NCBI RefSeq assembly: GCF_019219095.1
Contig: NZ_JAHUWH010000002.1
Span: 372,001 to 436,000 of the forward strand
DNA: 64,000 bases
Source of the DNA: Acidovorax sp. sic0104
GTDB lineage: Bacteria > Pseudomonadota > Gammaproteobacteria > Burkholderiales > Burkholderiaceae_C
Direction: 5' to 3'
In this document: one piece after another, positions 16,295 to 27,215 of the stretch
Layout of the letters: the number at the start of each line of letters is the position of its first letter
Position numbering within the stretch: position 1 is the first letter of the stretch
Translations under genes and position numbers: made by a program
Notes under the pieces: generated by a model
What the model was told of the DNA's origin: nothing
Seen by the model: the letters and a program-made list of their open reading frames with translations, nothing else
Database searches by the model: none

Positions 16295-16297
16295 GGG

Positions 16298-17473
16298 TCA
16301 GAACACCTCGAAAATGCCGGCAGCACCCATGCCGCCGCCGATGCACATGGTCACGCACACCTTCTTGGCACCACGGCGCTTGCCTTCGATGAGCGCGTGG
16401 CCCGTGAGGCGCTGGCCGGACACACCGTAGGGGTGGCCCACGGCGATGGCGCCGCCGTTCACGTTCAGGCGGTCTGCCGGGATGCCCAGCTTGTCACGGC
16501 AGTACAGCACCTGCACGGCGAAGGCTTCGTTCAGCTCCCACAGGTCGATATCCTCGACCTTGAGGCCCAACTTCTTGAGCACCTTGGGCACCGCGAACAC
16601 GGGACCGATGCCCATTTCATCGGGTTCGCAACCGGCCACGGCAAAGCCGAGGAAGCGGCCCAGGGGCTTGAGGCCCTTCTTGCTGGCGTACTCTTCACTG
16701 GTCACCACGCAGGCGCCTGCGCCGTCGGAGAACTGGCTGGCATTGCCCGCCGAGATCACGCCGCCGGGCAGCGCGGGGCGGATGCCGCTGATGCCTTCCT
16801 TGGTCGTGCCTTCGCGCGTGCCTTCGTCCTTGCTCACGGTGACCTGCCTGGTGATCAGGCCCAGTGTCTTGTCGGCGATGCCGGCGGTGACGGTGATGGG
16901 GGCGATCTCGGCATCGAACAGGCCGGCGGCCTGGGCCGCGCAGGCCTTTTGCTGGCTGGCGGCGCCGTACTCGTCCATAGCGTCGCGGCTGATGTTGTAG
17001 CGCTTGGCCACCTGCTCGGCGGTCTGCAGCATGCTCCAGTAGATCTCGGGCTTTTGCTTGGCCAGGGCCAGGTCCTGGATCATGTGCAGGTTCATCTCCT
17101 GCTGCACGCAGGAGATGCTTTCCACACCGCCCGCCACGTACACGTCGGCCTCGCCGGCGATGATGCGCTGGGCCGCGGTGGCGATGGTCTGCAGGCCCGA
17201 GGAGCAAAAGCGGTTGATCGTCATGCCGGACGCCGTGATGGGCAGGCCGGCCTTGAGCGCGATCTGGCGCGCGATGTTGCTGCCCGTGGCGCCTTCCGGC
17301 GTGGCGCAGCCCATGATGACGTCGTCGACATCGGCGCCGTCGATGCCGGCGCGCTGCACGGCGTGCTGCACGGCATGGCCGCCCAGCGTCGCGCCGTGGG
17401 TCATGTTGAAGGAGCCCTTCCAGCTCTTGGCGAGCGGCGTGCGGGCGGTGGAGACAATCACTGCGGAGGTCAT
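16298..17473 (-). CDS. Acetyl-CoA acyltransferase (thiolase)
   Basis: 391 residues from the ATG at 17473. The nucleophilic Cys is in [10 protein letters not shown] (near residue 90), the catalytic His is in [14 protein letters not shown], and the second Cys is in [10 protein letters not shown]. The common GHPIG motif reads GHPYG here. Thiolases cleave 3-ketoacyl-CoA with CoA to acetyl-CoA and a shortened acyl-CoA. It lies 35 bp downstream of the FadB-like gene, matching the fadBA arrangement of a beta-oxidation complex. Confidence 0.94.
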   Translation of the reverse strand: MTSAVIVSTARTPLAKSWKGSFNMTHGATLGGHAVQHAVQRAGIDGADVDDVIMGCATPEGATGSNIARQIALKAGLPITASGMTINRFCSSGLQTIATAAQRIIAGEADVYVAGGVESISCVQQEMNLHMIQDLALAKQKPEIYWSMLQTAEQVAKRYNISRDAMDEYGAASQQKACAAQAAGLFDAEIAPITVTAGIADKTLGLITRQVTVSKDEGTREGTTKEGISGIRPALPGGVISAGNASQFSDGAGACVVTSEEYASKKGLKPLGRFLGFAVAGCEPDEMGIGPVFAVPKVLKKLGLKVEDIDLWELNEAFAVQVLYCRDKLGIPADRLNVNGGAIAVGHPYGVSGQRLTGHALIEGKRRGAKKVCVTMCIGGGMGAAGIFEVF

Positions 17474-17508
17474 GGGAAATCCTTTAATCGATGAACGGTG
17501 GCGCGGGC

Positions 17509-19608
17509 TTATTGGAAGGCCTTGCCTTCGGCGGCCAGCTTGGCCAGCAGCGGAGCGGGCTTCCAGGCGTTGGCGTCGTCCATGGGGTTCTGGGCAAAGC
17601 GGTTCATGGCCTGCACCACGTTGAACAGGCCCACTTCGCTGGCGTAGTGCATGGGGCCGCCGCGGTGGATGGGGAAGCCGTAGCCGGTCAGGTACACCAT
17701 GTCGATGTCGCCGGACTTGCTGGCAATGCCCTCTTCCAGGATGTGCGCGCCTTCGTTCACCAGGGCGAACACCAGTCGCTGCACGATTTCCTCGTCGGAG
17801 ATCTTGCGGGGCGCCGTGCCCAGCGTCTTGCGGTGCTCTTCGATCATCTTGTTGACGACATCGCTCGGGATCGCGTCGCGCTTGCCTGCCTGGTAGTCGT
17901 ACCAGCCTGCGCCGGTCTTCTGGCCAAAGCGGCCCAGCTCGCACAGCAGGTCTGCGGTCTTGCTGTACTTCATGTCGGGCTTTTCGCTGTAGCGGCGCTT
18001 GCGGATCGCCCAGCCGATGTCATTGCCGGCCAGATCACCCATGCGGAACGGGCCCATGGCAAAACCGAACTTCTCGATGGCCTTGTCCACCTGCTGGGGC
18101 GTGGCGCCTTCGTCCAGCAGGAAGCCGGCTTGCTGGCTGTAGCGCTCGATCATGCGGTTGCCGATGAAGCCGTCGCACACGCCCGAGACCACGGCGGTCT
18201 TCTTGATCTTCTTGGCCACGGCCATCACGGTGGCCAGCACGTCCTTGGCAGTGGCCTTGCCGCGCACCACTTCCAGCAGCTTCATCACGTTGGCGGGGCT
18301 GAAGAAGTGCATGCCCACCACGTCCTGCGGACGCTGGGTGAAGCTGGCGATCTGGTCCACGTCCAGCGTGGAAGTGTTGGAGGCCAGGATGGCACCGGGC
18401 TTGGCCACGGCATCCAGCTGCTTGAACACGGCTTCCTTCACACCCATCTCTTCGAACACGGCCTCGATGATCAGGTCGCAGTCCTTGAGGTCGTCATAGC
18501 TGAGCGTGGTGGACAGCAGCGCCATGCGCTGGGCGTACTTGTCTTCCTTGAGCTTGCCCTTCTTGACCTGCGCTTCGTAGTTCTTTTTGATGGTGCCGAT
18601 GCCGCGGTCCAGGGCCTCTTGCTTCATCTCCAGCATCTTGACGGGAATGCCGGCGTTCAGGAAGTTCATGGCGATGCCGCCACCCATGGTGCCCGCACCG
18701 ATAACGCCCACCAGCTTGATGTCGCGCTTGGGGGTGTCCGACGGAACGTCGGGGATCTTGCTCGCGGCACGCTCTGCCATGAACAGATGGCGCAGCGCGC
18801 GGGACTCGGGGGTCCACATCAGGTTGATGAAGATCTCGCGCTCGACCAGCATGCCTTCGGCGAACTTCTTCTTGGTGGCCGCTTCGACCGCGTCCACGCA
18901 CTTGGCGGGAGCGGGGAAGTTCTTGGCCATGCCCTTGACCATGTTGCGTGCGAACTGGAAGTACGCGTCGCCTTCGGGGTGCTTGCAGGGGAAGTTGCGC
19001 ACCAGGGGCAGCGGACGCGCATCGGCCACGCTCTGGGCGAACGCCAGCGCTTCTTCGGCCAGCGATTCGGGCGATGCAGCCAGCTTGTCGAACAGCTTCT
19101 GGCCGGGCACGCCGGCGATCAGTTCGCTCTTGACGGGCTCGCCGCTCACGATCAGGTTGAGCGCGGCTTCGACGCCGATCACGCGCGGCAGGCGCTGCGT
19201 GCCGCCCGCGCCAGGGATCAGGCCCAGCTTGACCTCGGGCAGCGCGATCGAGCAGCCAGGCGCCGCAATGCGGTAGTGGCAACCCAGCGCCAGCTCCAGG
19301 CCGCCGCCCATGGCGACGGTGTGCATGGCGGCTACGACCGGCTTGGCCGAGTTTTCGACGGCGAGGATCACCGACAGCAGGTTGGGCTCCTGCAGCGATT
19401 TGTCGGTGCCGAATTCCTTGATGTCCGCACCGCCGGAGAAGGCGCCGCCCGCCCCGGTGATGACGATGGACTTGACCGCTGCATCGGCATTGGCGCGGGC
19501 CAGGCCGTCCACGATACCTTGGCGGGTGGCCAGGCCCAGCCCGTTGACGGGAGGGTTGGCCAGCGTGATCACGGCAACGGAGCCGTGGACTTTGTATTCA
19601 GCGGTCAT
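17509..19608 (-). CDS. Bifunctional enoyl-CoA hydratase/3-hydroxyacyl-CoA dehydrogenase
   Basis: 699 residues. The N-terminal crotonase domain (1 to about 190) has the oxyanion-hole segment [10 protein letters not shown] and the two catalytic glutamates in GGGLELALG and [20 protein letters not shown]. The dehydrogenase domain begins near residue 297 with [13 protein letters not shown], has the catalytic His in [17 protein letters not shown], and ends in two C-terminal helical domains ([22 protein letters not shown]). This is the FadB/peroxisomal-type order and length. It hydrates enoyl-CoA and oxidises 3-hydroxyacyl-CoA with NAD, feeding the thiolase encoded next. Confidence 0.95.
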   Translation of the reverse strand: MTAEYKVHGSVAVITLANPPVNGLGLATRQGIVDGLARANADAAVKSIVITGAGGAFSGGADIKEFGTDKSLQEPNLLSVILAVENSAKPVVAAMHTVAMGGGLELALGCHYRIAAPGCSIALPEVKLGLIPGAGGTQRLPRVIGVEAALNLIVSGEPVKSELIAGVPGQKLFDKLAASPESLAEEALAFAQSVADARPLPLVRNFPCKHPEGDAYFQFARNMVKGMAKNFPAPAKCVDAVEAATKKKFAEGMLVEREIFINLMWTPESRALRHLFMAERAASKIPDVPSDTPKRDIKLVGVIGAGTMGGGIAMNFLNAGIPVKMLEMKQEALDRGIGTIKKNYEAQVKKGKLKEDKYAQRMALLSTTLSYDDLKDCDLIIEAVFEEMGVKEAVFKQLDAVAKPGAILASNTSTLDVDQIASFTQRPQDVVGMHFFSPANVMKLLEVVRGKATAKDVLATVMAVAKKIKKTAVVSGVCDGFIGNRMIERYSQQAGFLLDEGATPQQVDKAIEKFGFAMGPFRMGDLAGNDIGWAIRKRRYSEKPDMKYSKTADLLCELGRFGQKTGAGWYDYQAGKRDAIPSDVVNKMIEEHRKTLGTAPRKISDEEIVQRLVFALVNEGAHILEEGIASKSGDIDMVYLTGYGFPIHRGGPMHYASEVGLFNVVQAMNRFAQNPMDDANAWKPAPLLAKLAAEGKAFQ

Positions 19609-19759
19609 GGTGCTGTTGTTCCTTGGAGAGTGAAAAAGAACGATCGTGCGTTTTTATTGTAGGGGCTTCAAACCAGTTTGGCGTGTCAATTTGTCCCGGG
19701 CGGGACAAGGGGTTGACTGCGAGGTCGTTTTCGAGGCGGTGACCTTGAAACCCCCGAAA

Positions 19760-19842
19760 CCGTTCACGCTGAGCTCGTCGAAGCGTTGCGCGAGGCTTCG
19801 ACGAGCCTGTACTGAGCCTGTCGAAGGGCTCAGCCCGAACGG
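19760..19842. repeat. GTTCGGGCTGAGCTTGTCGAAG-type repeat, three arms
   Basis: CGTTCACGCTGAGCTCGTCG at the left, then CTTCGACGAGCCTGTACTGA and GCCTGTCGAAGGGCTCAGCC at the right. This copy seems to contain an extra internal arm compared with the one at 19914. Confidence 0.8.
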
Positions 19843-19913
19843 TATCTGGTGGTAGCACGCGAACCGATGCGACCACAAAGCGCTACATGTCGATGAACTT
19901 GAAAACCCCCATC

Positions 19914-19974
19914 CGTTCACGCTGAGCTTGTCGAAGCGCTGCGCATGGCTTCGACAAGCTCAGCCCGAACGGTT
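19914..19974. repeat. GTTCGGGCTGAGCTTGTCGAAG-type inverted repeat
   Basis: CGTTCACGCTGAGCTTGTCG and CGACAAGCTCAGCCCGAACG face each other around GCGCTGCGCATGGC. This is the cleanest copy in the window. Confidence 0.85.
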
Positions 19975-20113
19975 CTGGGGGGAAGAACCCATATGGCCAC
20001 ATGGCGTATCTCGTGTCGCTTGAAACGAGCCTTTAATCGAATACCTGTACTTTGGCAAAAGAGAGGCGCCATGAGTTGTCACGCGCCTCTTGAGAATGCG
20101 TTGGCCGTCACCC

Positions 20114-20815
20114 TCAGACTTCAAGCCACTCTTTGCGGATGTAGTTGTCTGCCCTCAGGCTGTCCGGCGTGCCCTGGAACACGATGGAGCCGTGCCCCAT
20201 CACCAGCGCGCGGTCCGAGATCTTCATCGCGATGGTGAGCTTCTGCTCGATGAGCAGCACCGAAATCCCCCGCGCCTTGATGGTCTGCAGGTACTGCCCC
20301 ACCAGCTCGACGATCTTGGGCGCCAGGCCTTCGGTGGGCTCGTCGATGATGATGAGGTCCGGGTCACCCATCAGCGTGCGGCACAGCGTGAGCATTTGCT
20401 GCTCGCCACCCGACATGACGCCTGCCTCGGTGTGCTGGCGCTCCTTGAGGCGCGGGAACATCTCGTACATGTCGTCGAACGACCAGCGGCTGCCCTTGCC
20501 GCTGCCCTTCTGGCCCAGCAGCAGGTTTTGGTGCACGGTGAGGTTGGGGAACACGTCGCGGCTCTCGGGGACGTAGCCCAAACCCAGATGGGCGATCTCG
20601 TAGGCCTTCTTGCCGTTCAAGGCCTGGCCCTTCCATTCGAGCGTGCCCTCCCAGTCCACCAGGCCCATGATGGCCTTGGCGGTGGTGGAGCGGCCCGAGC
20701 CGTTGCGCCCGAGCAGCGCCACGATCTCGCCGGGCTGGACTTCGAAGCTCACGCCATGCAGCACATGGCTCTTGCCGTAATAGGCGTGGAGGTTGTCAAT
20801 TTTCAGCATAGTCAA
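20114..20815 (-). CDS. livF: Branched-chain-type ABC transporter ATPase LivF with Arg in Walker A
   Basis: 233 residues, normal for LivF. Motifs are Walker A GRNGSGRST (36-44), the signature in VMSGGEQQML, Walker B DLIIIDEPTEGLAP and the switch His region replaced by VLLIEQK, as usual in LivF. Walker A carries Arg42 where almost all ABC ATPases have Lys; the codon is CGC on the minus strand at 20690-20692. It pairs with LivG to power LivHM. It is the last gene of livKHMGF. The second LivF in this window (43825-44538) has the normal GKST. Confidence 0.93.
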   Translation of the reverse strand: MTMLKIDNLHAYYGKSHVLHGVSFEVQPGEIVALLGRNGSGRSTTAKAIMGLVDWEGTLEWKGQALNGKKAYEIAHLGLGYVPESRDVFPNLTVHQNLLLGQKGSGKGSRWSFDDMYEMFPRLKERQHTEAGVMSGGEQQMLTLCRTLMGDPDLIIIDEPTEGLAPKIVELVGQYLQTIKARGISVLLIEQKLTIAMKISDRALVMGHGSIVFQGTPDSLRADNYIRKEWLEV

Positions 20816-20818
20816 TGA

Positions 20819-21613
20819 TCAGTGTCCCGCGCCTTGCTCATCGGCCACGACGGAGCCGAGGTACGCCTCCTGAACGCGCGCGTTGGCGCGCACCTTGTCG
20901 GGCGTGTCGAAAGCGATCACCTCGCCATAGACCACCACGGCGATCTTGTCGGCCAGGCCGAAAACCACCCCCATGTCGTGCTCCACGGTCAGCAGGGTGC
21001 GGCCTTCGGTCACTTCCTTGATGAGGTGAATGAAACGCGTGGTTTCGCTCTTGCTCATGCCGGCCGTGGGCTCGTCCAGCAGGATCACGTTGGCGCCGCC
21101 CGCGATGGTGATGCCGATCTCCAGCGCCCGCTGCTCGGCATAGGTGAGGTTCATGGCCAGCGTGTCGCGCTTCTTGTCGAGCTTGATCATCTCCATGAGC
21201 TCCTTGGCGCGCTGGTTGGCGTCGTGCAGGTTCGACAGGAAGCGCAGGAAGGTGTACTTGTAGCCCATGCTCCACAGCACGCCGCATCGCAGGTTCTCGA
21301 ACACCGACAGCTTGGGGAAGATATTGGTGATCTGAAAGCTGCGCGACAGGCCCTTGCGGTTGATCTCGTACGGAGCCAGGCCGTTGATGCGCTGGCCGTT
21401 CAGGATCACGTCGCCGCTGGTGGGCGCGAAGCGCCCGCTGATCAAGTTGAACAGCGTGGACTTGCCTGCGCCGTTGGGACCGATGATGGCCACGCGCTCG
21501 CCGGGTGCCACGGCCAGGTTGGCGCCGCGGATGATCTCGGTCTTGCCAAAGCTCTTGCGCAGGTCGCGCAACTCCAGGGCGTGGGTCGTGGGGGTAGCGT
21601 TGTCAGCAGCCAT
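20819..21613 (-). CDS. livG: Branched-chain-type ABC transporter ATPase LivG
   Basis: 264 residues from the ATG at 21613, two bases after the livM stop; a GTG at 21619 overlapping that stop is the alternative. GGAGG lies upstream of both. Walker A is GPNGAGKST, Walker B is VILLDEPTAGMS, the signature region is LTYAEQRALEIG as in LivG proteins, and the switch His is in TVEHDM. The C-terminal VQEAYLGSV is the LivG family ending. It supplies one of the two ATPase subunits for the adjacent permeases. Confidence 0.93.
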   Translation of the reverse strand: MAADNATPTTHALELRDLRKSFGKTEIIRGANLAVAPGERVAIIGPNGAGKSTLFNLISGRFAPTSGDVILNGQRINGLAPYEINRKGLSRSFQITNIFPKLSVFENLRCGVLWSMGYKYTFLRFLSNLHDANQRAKELMEMIKLDKKRDTLAMNLTYAEQRALEIGITIAGGANVILLDEPTAGMSKSETTRFIHLIKEVTEGRTLLTVEHDMGVVFGLADKIAVVVYGEVIAFDTPDKVRANARVQEAYLGSVVADEQGAGH

Positions 21614-21615
21614 GT

Positions 21616-22968
21616 TCACAGCGCCTCCGTACGCTTGATTTCATGTTCGATTTCCTCCTGGATCGTGCCCCACTGGCGCAGGAACTGGCGTCGGCACAGC
21701 TCGAACAGCCCGAAGCCCGTGACCATCACGAAGACGGCGCCGAACCAGCTGGCAAACCCCTTGGCGTTGAGCGTGGCGCCCAGGAAGGTCAGCTCCGGCC
21801 CGAGTGCGGCATTGAGTTGCAGGTGGTAGGTCATCTCGATCATGCAGGCCGCCCCCATCACGCCCACCAGGGCGGTGCCGGCCAGGCCCAGGTAAGAACT
21901 GCCGAGCTGGCGCAGCTTGCCGTACTTGGCCAGGCGCAGGTTCATCATGATCAGGCTGGCGATGCCGCCAGGTGCATACATCACCATGAACAGGAACACC
22001 AGGCCCAGGTACAGCAGCCAGGCCTTGGACAGCTCGGACAGCAGCACCGAGGCCAGCACCAGCAGCACCGCGCCGATGATGGGGCCGAAGAAGAACGTGG
22101 CTCCGCCCAGGAAGGTGAACAGCAGGTAGCCGCCCGAACGGATCACGCTCAGGCTGTCGGCGCCCGTGATGATCTCGAAGTTGATGGTGGCCAGTCCCCC
22201 GCCGATGCCGGCAAAGAAGCCGGCGATGATGAAGGCAAAGTAGCGCACGCGCTGCGTGTTGTAGCCGATGAACTCCACGCGCTCGGGGTTGTCGCGCACG
22301 GCGTTCAGGATGCGGCCGAGCGGCGTGCCGGTGAAGGCGAACATCGCCGCAGTGCACACGAAGCAGTACGCCGCGATCAGGTAGTACACCTGCATGCCCG
22401 AGCCGAAATTCAAGCCGAAGAAGGCTTTGCCGTAGGTACGATCGGTGGTGATGCCGCCTTCGCCGCCGAAGAACTCGGGGAACATCAGCGCCATGGACGC
22501 CACCAGTTCGCCGATACCGAGCGTGATCATGGCGAAAGTGGTGCCCGACTTCTTGGTGGTGACGAAGCCCAGGATGATCGCGAAGAACGCCCCGGCCAGC
22601 CCCCCCACCAGCGGTATGAGCACCAGCGGGATGTTGACCGAGCCCTTGGTCGCCATGTTCATCGCATGGATGGCGATGAACGAACCCAGGCCCGTGTACA
22701 CCGCATGCCCAAAGCTCAGCATGCCGCCCTGCCCCAGCAGGATGTTGTATGACAGGCAGATGATGATCAGGTAGCCGATCTGGGAGAGCATGGTCAGCGC
22801 CAGGCTGCTGCGAAACAGCATGGGCGCGACGATGAGCGCAACGGCAAACAGCGTCCAGACGACGAAGCGGCCCACATTCCAGGGCTTGAACCGGTAGTAC
22901 GAGCTGGCCGCAGCGCTGCCGCCAGCGGTAGCGTTGGGGGGGGTGATGGTGGTGGTGGTCGAATTCAT
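21616..22968 (-). CDS. livM: Branched-chain-type ABC permease LivM with C-terminal extension
   Basis: 450 residues. Residues about 30-345 carry the usual LivM membrane segments and motifs (LSYNILLGQGGMLSFGHA, TLGIGELVASMALMFPEFFGGEGGI, AVRDNPERVEFIGYN). About 105 further residues follow the normal end (after MYAPGGIASLIMMNLRLAKYG), with two more hydrophobic segments and a charged tail (EEIEHEIKRTEAL). Typical LivM proteins end near 330-360. It forms the membrane channel with LivH; the stop is four bases from the livH-side neighbour and next to livG. Confidence 0.93.
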   Translation of the reverse strand: MNSTTTTITPPNATAGGSAAASSYYRFKPWNVGRFVVWTLFAVALIVAPMLFRSSLALTMLSQIGYLIIICLSYNILLGQGGMLSFGHAVYTGLGSFIAIHAMNMATKGSVNIPLVLIPLVGGLAGAFFAIILGFVTTKKSGTTFAMITLGIGELVASMALMFPEFFGGEGGITTDRTYGKAFFGLNFGSGMQVYYLIAAYCFVCTAAMFAFTGTPLGRILNAVRDNPERVEFIGYNTQRVRYFAFIIAGFFAGIGGGLATINFEIITGADSLSVIRSGGYLLFTFLGGATFFFGPIIGAVLLVLASVLLSELSKAWLLYLGLVFLFMVMYAPGGIASLIMMNLRLAKYGKLRQLGSSYLGLAGTALVGVMGAACMIEMTYHLQLNAALGPELTFLGATLNAKGFASWFGAVFVMVTGFGLFELCRRQFLRQWGTIQEEIEHEIKRTEAL

Positions 22969-22972
22969 GGCA

Positions 22973-23926
22973 TCAGTCCTCCCGCGTACCCAGCAGGCCC
23001 TTGGGGCGGAAGATCAGGATCAGCACGAGGAACAGGTAGGGCAGGATGGGTGCCACCTGCGAGATCGTGAGCTTGAGCAGCGGGTAGCCGAAGGTCTGGT
23101 CGGTCACGGCGACCCCCACGGCCTTGAACACATGGATGAGCGAGTAGTCGAGCGCCACGGCAAAGGTCTGCACCAGGCCGATCAGCAGCGATGCGAGGAA
23201 TGCCCCCGCCAGCGAGCCCATGCCACCCACCACCACCACCACGAAGATGATGGAGCCCACCGAGGCCGCCATGGCGGGCTCGGTGACGTAGGTGTTGCCG
23301 CCGATCACGCCAGCCAGGCCGGCCAGGGCCGCGCCGCCGCCGAACACCAGCATGAACACGCGCGGCACGTTGTGACCCAGCGCCTCGACCATGTGGGGGT
23401 ACTTGAGAGCGGCCTGGATCACCAGTCCAATGCGGGTGCGCGTGAGCAGCAGCCACACCGACACCAACATCAGCAGCGCGACCAGCATCACGAACGAGCG
23501 CGACTTTGGAAACTGCGTGCCGTACAGCGAGAACAGCGGGCCCTGCAGTTGCTCGGGCAGCCCATAAGGCACGGTGGAGCGGCCCCACACGAGCTGCACC
23601 ACTTCCAGAATGAGGTACGAGAGCCCGAACGTGACGAGCAGCTCCGGCACATGGCCGAACTTGTGCACGCGGCGCAGGCAATAGCGCTCGAACGCGGCAC
23701 CCAGTGCAAACACCACCAGCGGCGCAATCACGAGCGCCGGCCAAAAGCCCACCAGTCCGGAGATGGTGAAAGCGAAATAGGCTCCCAGCATGTAAAAGCT
23801 GGTGTGCGCAAAGTTGAGCACACCCATCATGCTGAAGATCAGCGTGAGGCCCGAGCTGAGCATGAACAGCAGGAGCCCGTAGCTCACGCCGTTCAGCAGC
23901 GAGATCACGAAAAACTCAGTATTCAT
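22973..23926 (-). CDS. livH: Branched-chain-type ABC permease LivH
   Basis: 317 residues with eight or so hydrophobic segments. It opens FFVISLLNGVSYGLLLFMLS with GLTLIFSMMGVLNFAHTSFYMLGAY, the LivH signature, and later VFMLVFGGGAALAGLAGVIGG and VVVVGGMGSLAGAF. It partners LivM. Four bases separate its stop from the livM start. A transcription terminator hairpin (23949-23976) lies between livK and this gene, which should lower permease expression relative to the binding protein. Confidence 0.94.
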   Translation of the reverse strand: MNTEFFVISLLNGVSYGLLLFMLSSGLTLIFSMMGVLNFAHTSFYMLGAYFAFTISGLVGFWPALVIAPLVVFALGAAFERYCLRRVHKFGHVPELLVTFGLSYLILEVVQLVWGRSTVPYGLPEQLQGPLFSLYGTQFPKSRSFVMLVALLMLVSVWLLLTRTRIGLVIQAALKYPHMVEALGHNVPRVFMLVFGGGAALAGLAGVIGGNTYVTEPAMAASVGSIIFVVVVVGGMGSLAGAFLASLLIGLVQTFAVALDYSLIHVFKAVGVAVTDQTFGYPLLKLTISQVAPILPYLFLVLILIFRPKGLLGTRED

Positions 23927-23948
23927 TGGAATTTTTCACTGCAGGGGT

Positions 23949-23976
23949 AAAAAAAAGGCCCGAGTGGCTCGGGCCT
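23949..23976 (-). terminator. Intrinsic terminator between livK and livH
   Basis: GGCCCGAG-TGG-CTCGGGCC (23957-23975) is an 8 bp perfect stem with a 3-base loop. Read on the minus strand it is followed by a run of eight T (23956-23949). It lies 20 bp after the livK stop and just before livH, so it should act as a partial terminator within the operon. Confidence 0.85.
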
Positions 23977-23995
23977 CGAAGCGGTTGCGCAGGGT

Positions 23996-25228
23996 TTATG
24001 GACGCTTCATCTGGCACGATGAGGGTGTGCTGGCCACATAGGGCTCGTAGTACTTCACAGGCACGAAGGTGTAGCCGGTGTTTTCCGAATCGAGCGGGTA
24101 CTTGCCGCCAGCCTTCTCCCACTTGGAGATGAACAGGCCTTGCTGCAGCTGATGGTCCGTCTTGCGCATCTCGACCTCGCCGTTGAAGCTCTTGAACTTC
24201 ATGCCTTCGAACACCGCCGCCACCTTGACGGGGTCGGTCGACTTGGCCTTGGCAAAGCCTTCGGAGAGCATCGTGAAGGCGTGATAGACCGCGCCGGTGT
24301 ACATGTCGTCGTTGAACTTCTTCTTGTAGTCCACCACGATCTTGTTGATCTCGCCCGGCAGGTTCATGTGGGCGTAGGCCACCATGTACACGCGGCCGGC
24401 GGCGGCCGAGCCCATGGCCGTGGGGCTGCCGGTGACCGAGCCGTAGTAGGTATAGAAATTGACGTTGTTCAGGCCTGCATCGTTGGCCGCCTTGATCAGC
24501 AGCGCCAGGTCGGAGCCCCAGTTGCCGGTGATCACGCTGTCGGCGCCCGACTGCTTGATCTTGGCGATATAGGGCGCGAAGTCACGCACCTGGGCCAGCG
24601 GGTGCAGGTCGTCGCCCACGAACTGCACGTCAGGACGCTTGCGGCCCATCATTTCCTTGGCGTACTTCGCGACCTGGTGGCCGTGCGCGTAGTTCTGGTT
24701 GATCAGGTAGACCTTCTTGACCTCGGGCATGTCCTTCATGTACGTGGTCAGGGCTTCCATTTTCATGGAGGTGTCCGCGTCCAGGCGGAAGTGCCAGTAG
24801 CTGCACTTGCTGTTGGTGAGGTCAGGGTCCACGGCCGCGTAGTTCAGGAAGAGCACTTCCTTGCCGGGGTTGCGGGCGTTGTGCTTTTCCAGCGCGTCCA
24901 TGATGGCCAGGGCCGGGCCCGAGCCGTTGCCTTGCACCACGTAGCGCGCGCCCTGGTCCATGGCCGAGCGCAGCGCGCTGGTGGTCTCTTGCGGGCTGAG
25001 CTTGTTGTCAATGCCGATGATCTCGTATTTGACCCCTGCGGCGTTCTTCTTGTTGAACTCTTCAGCAATGAACTGGAAGCTCTTGAGCTGGTTGGTTCCC
25101 ACGGCCGCCATCAGGCCGGACAGCGGGTCGAGCCACGCAATCTTGACGGTCTCGCCTTTTTGAGCGAACGCCCCGCCAGCACTTGCCAGGATTACCGAGG
25201 CTGCTACAGCCTTAATAGCGAACTTCAT
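23996..25228 (-). CDS. livK: Branched-chain-type ABC transporter substrate-binding protein
   Basis: 410 residues from the ATG at 25228, preceded by AAGGAGAC. The Sec signal is KFAIKAVAASVILASAGGAFAQ. The mature protein is a Peripla_BP_6 (type I) receptor: VKIAWLDPLSGLMAAVG, KYEIIGIDNKLSPQETTSALRSAMDQG, INQNYAHGHQVAKYAKEMM. At about 390 mature residues it is close to the family. It sits between an acyl-CoA ligase and livHMGF, so the ligand may be an organic acid that is then activated to a CoA ester; this is inference. Confidence 0.93.
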   Translation of the reverse strand: MKFAIKAVAASVILASAGGAFAQKGETVKIAWLDPLSGLMAAVGTNQLKSFQFIAEEFNKKNAAGVKYEIIGIDNKLSPQETTSALRSAMDQGARYVVQGNGSGPALAIMDALEKHNARNPGKEVLFLNYAAVDPDLTNSKCSYWHFRLDADTSMKMEALTTYMKDMPEVKKVYLINQNYAHGHQVAKYAKEMMGRKRPDVQFVGDDLHPLAQVRDFAPYIAKIKQSGADSVITGNWGSDLALLIKAANDAGLNNVNFYTYYGSVTGSPTAMGSAAAGRVYMVAYAHMNLPGEINKIVVDYKKKFNDDMYTGAVYHAFTMLSEGFAKAKSTDPVKVAAVFEGMKFKSFNGEVEMRKTDHQLQQGLFISKWEKAGGKYPLDSENTGYTFVPVKYYEPYVASTPSSCQMKRP

Positions 25229-25359
25229 GGTCTTGTCTCCTTGTAAATTAGTAAATCGCAGCGTACCGCGTTGCAACAAAGCGATGCTCAGGGATTGCCC
25301 CTACCAGCGTCGCACACGCGACTGGCCCCGCGCTCCCCCGAGCGCGGGGCCCGTCTTCA

Positions 25360-27003
<1,644 letters not shown>

Positions 27004-27215
27004 GGGTGCTCCTTGGATGTAGTGGTGAATGGAGAGATCATCGTAGCGCGGCGCACGGCCCCGGGATGTCACGCTGGTTGTGAAAACCCGAGCCCTGGAG
27101 TGCAGCCGCCATCGTTCGCACGGCAGTGTGCGCCGCCCGTGCGGCCTTGCCAACACCTGTCGTCCCGTTGACAAACGCACAGGGATTACCCTGCATGCCC
27201 CCAGGAGCAGGGACA

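Larger units (their letters stand above)
19609..20113. other. 505 bp gene-free stretch carrying two dispersed repeats
   Basis: The stretch lies between the FadB-like start and the end of livF. It holds the repeats at 19760-19842 and 19914-19974 and the promoter region of the fadB-thiolase operon. No convincing ORF or RNA gene is seen on either strand; the open frames here follow the repeat arms. Confidence 0.7.

Noticed and set aside
27168-27196. Sigma-70 promoter for the Crp-type gene from TTGACA at 27168-27173
   Set aside because: No acceptable -10 hexamer occurs at 16-18 bp spacing (CTGCAT at 17 bp), so it is not listed as a feature.
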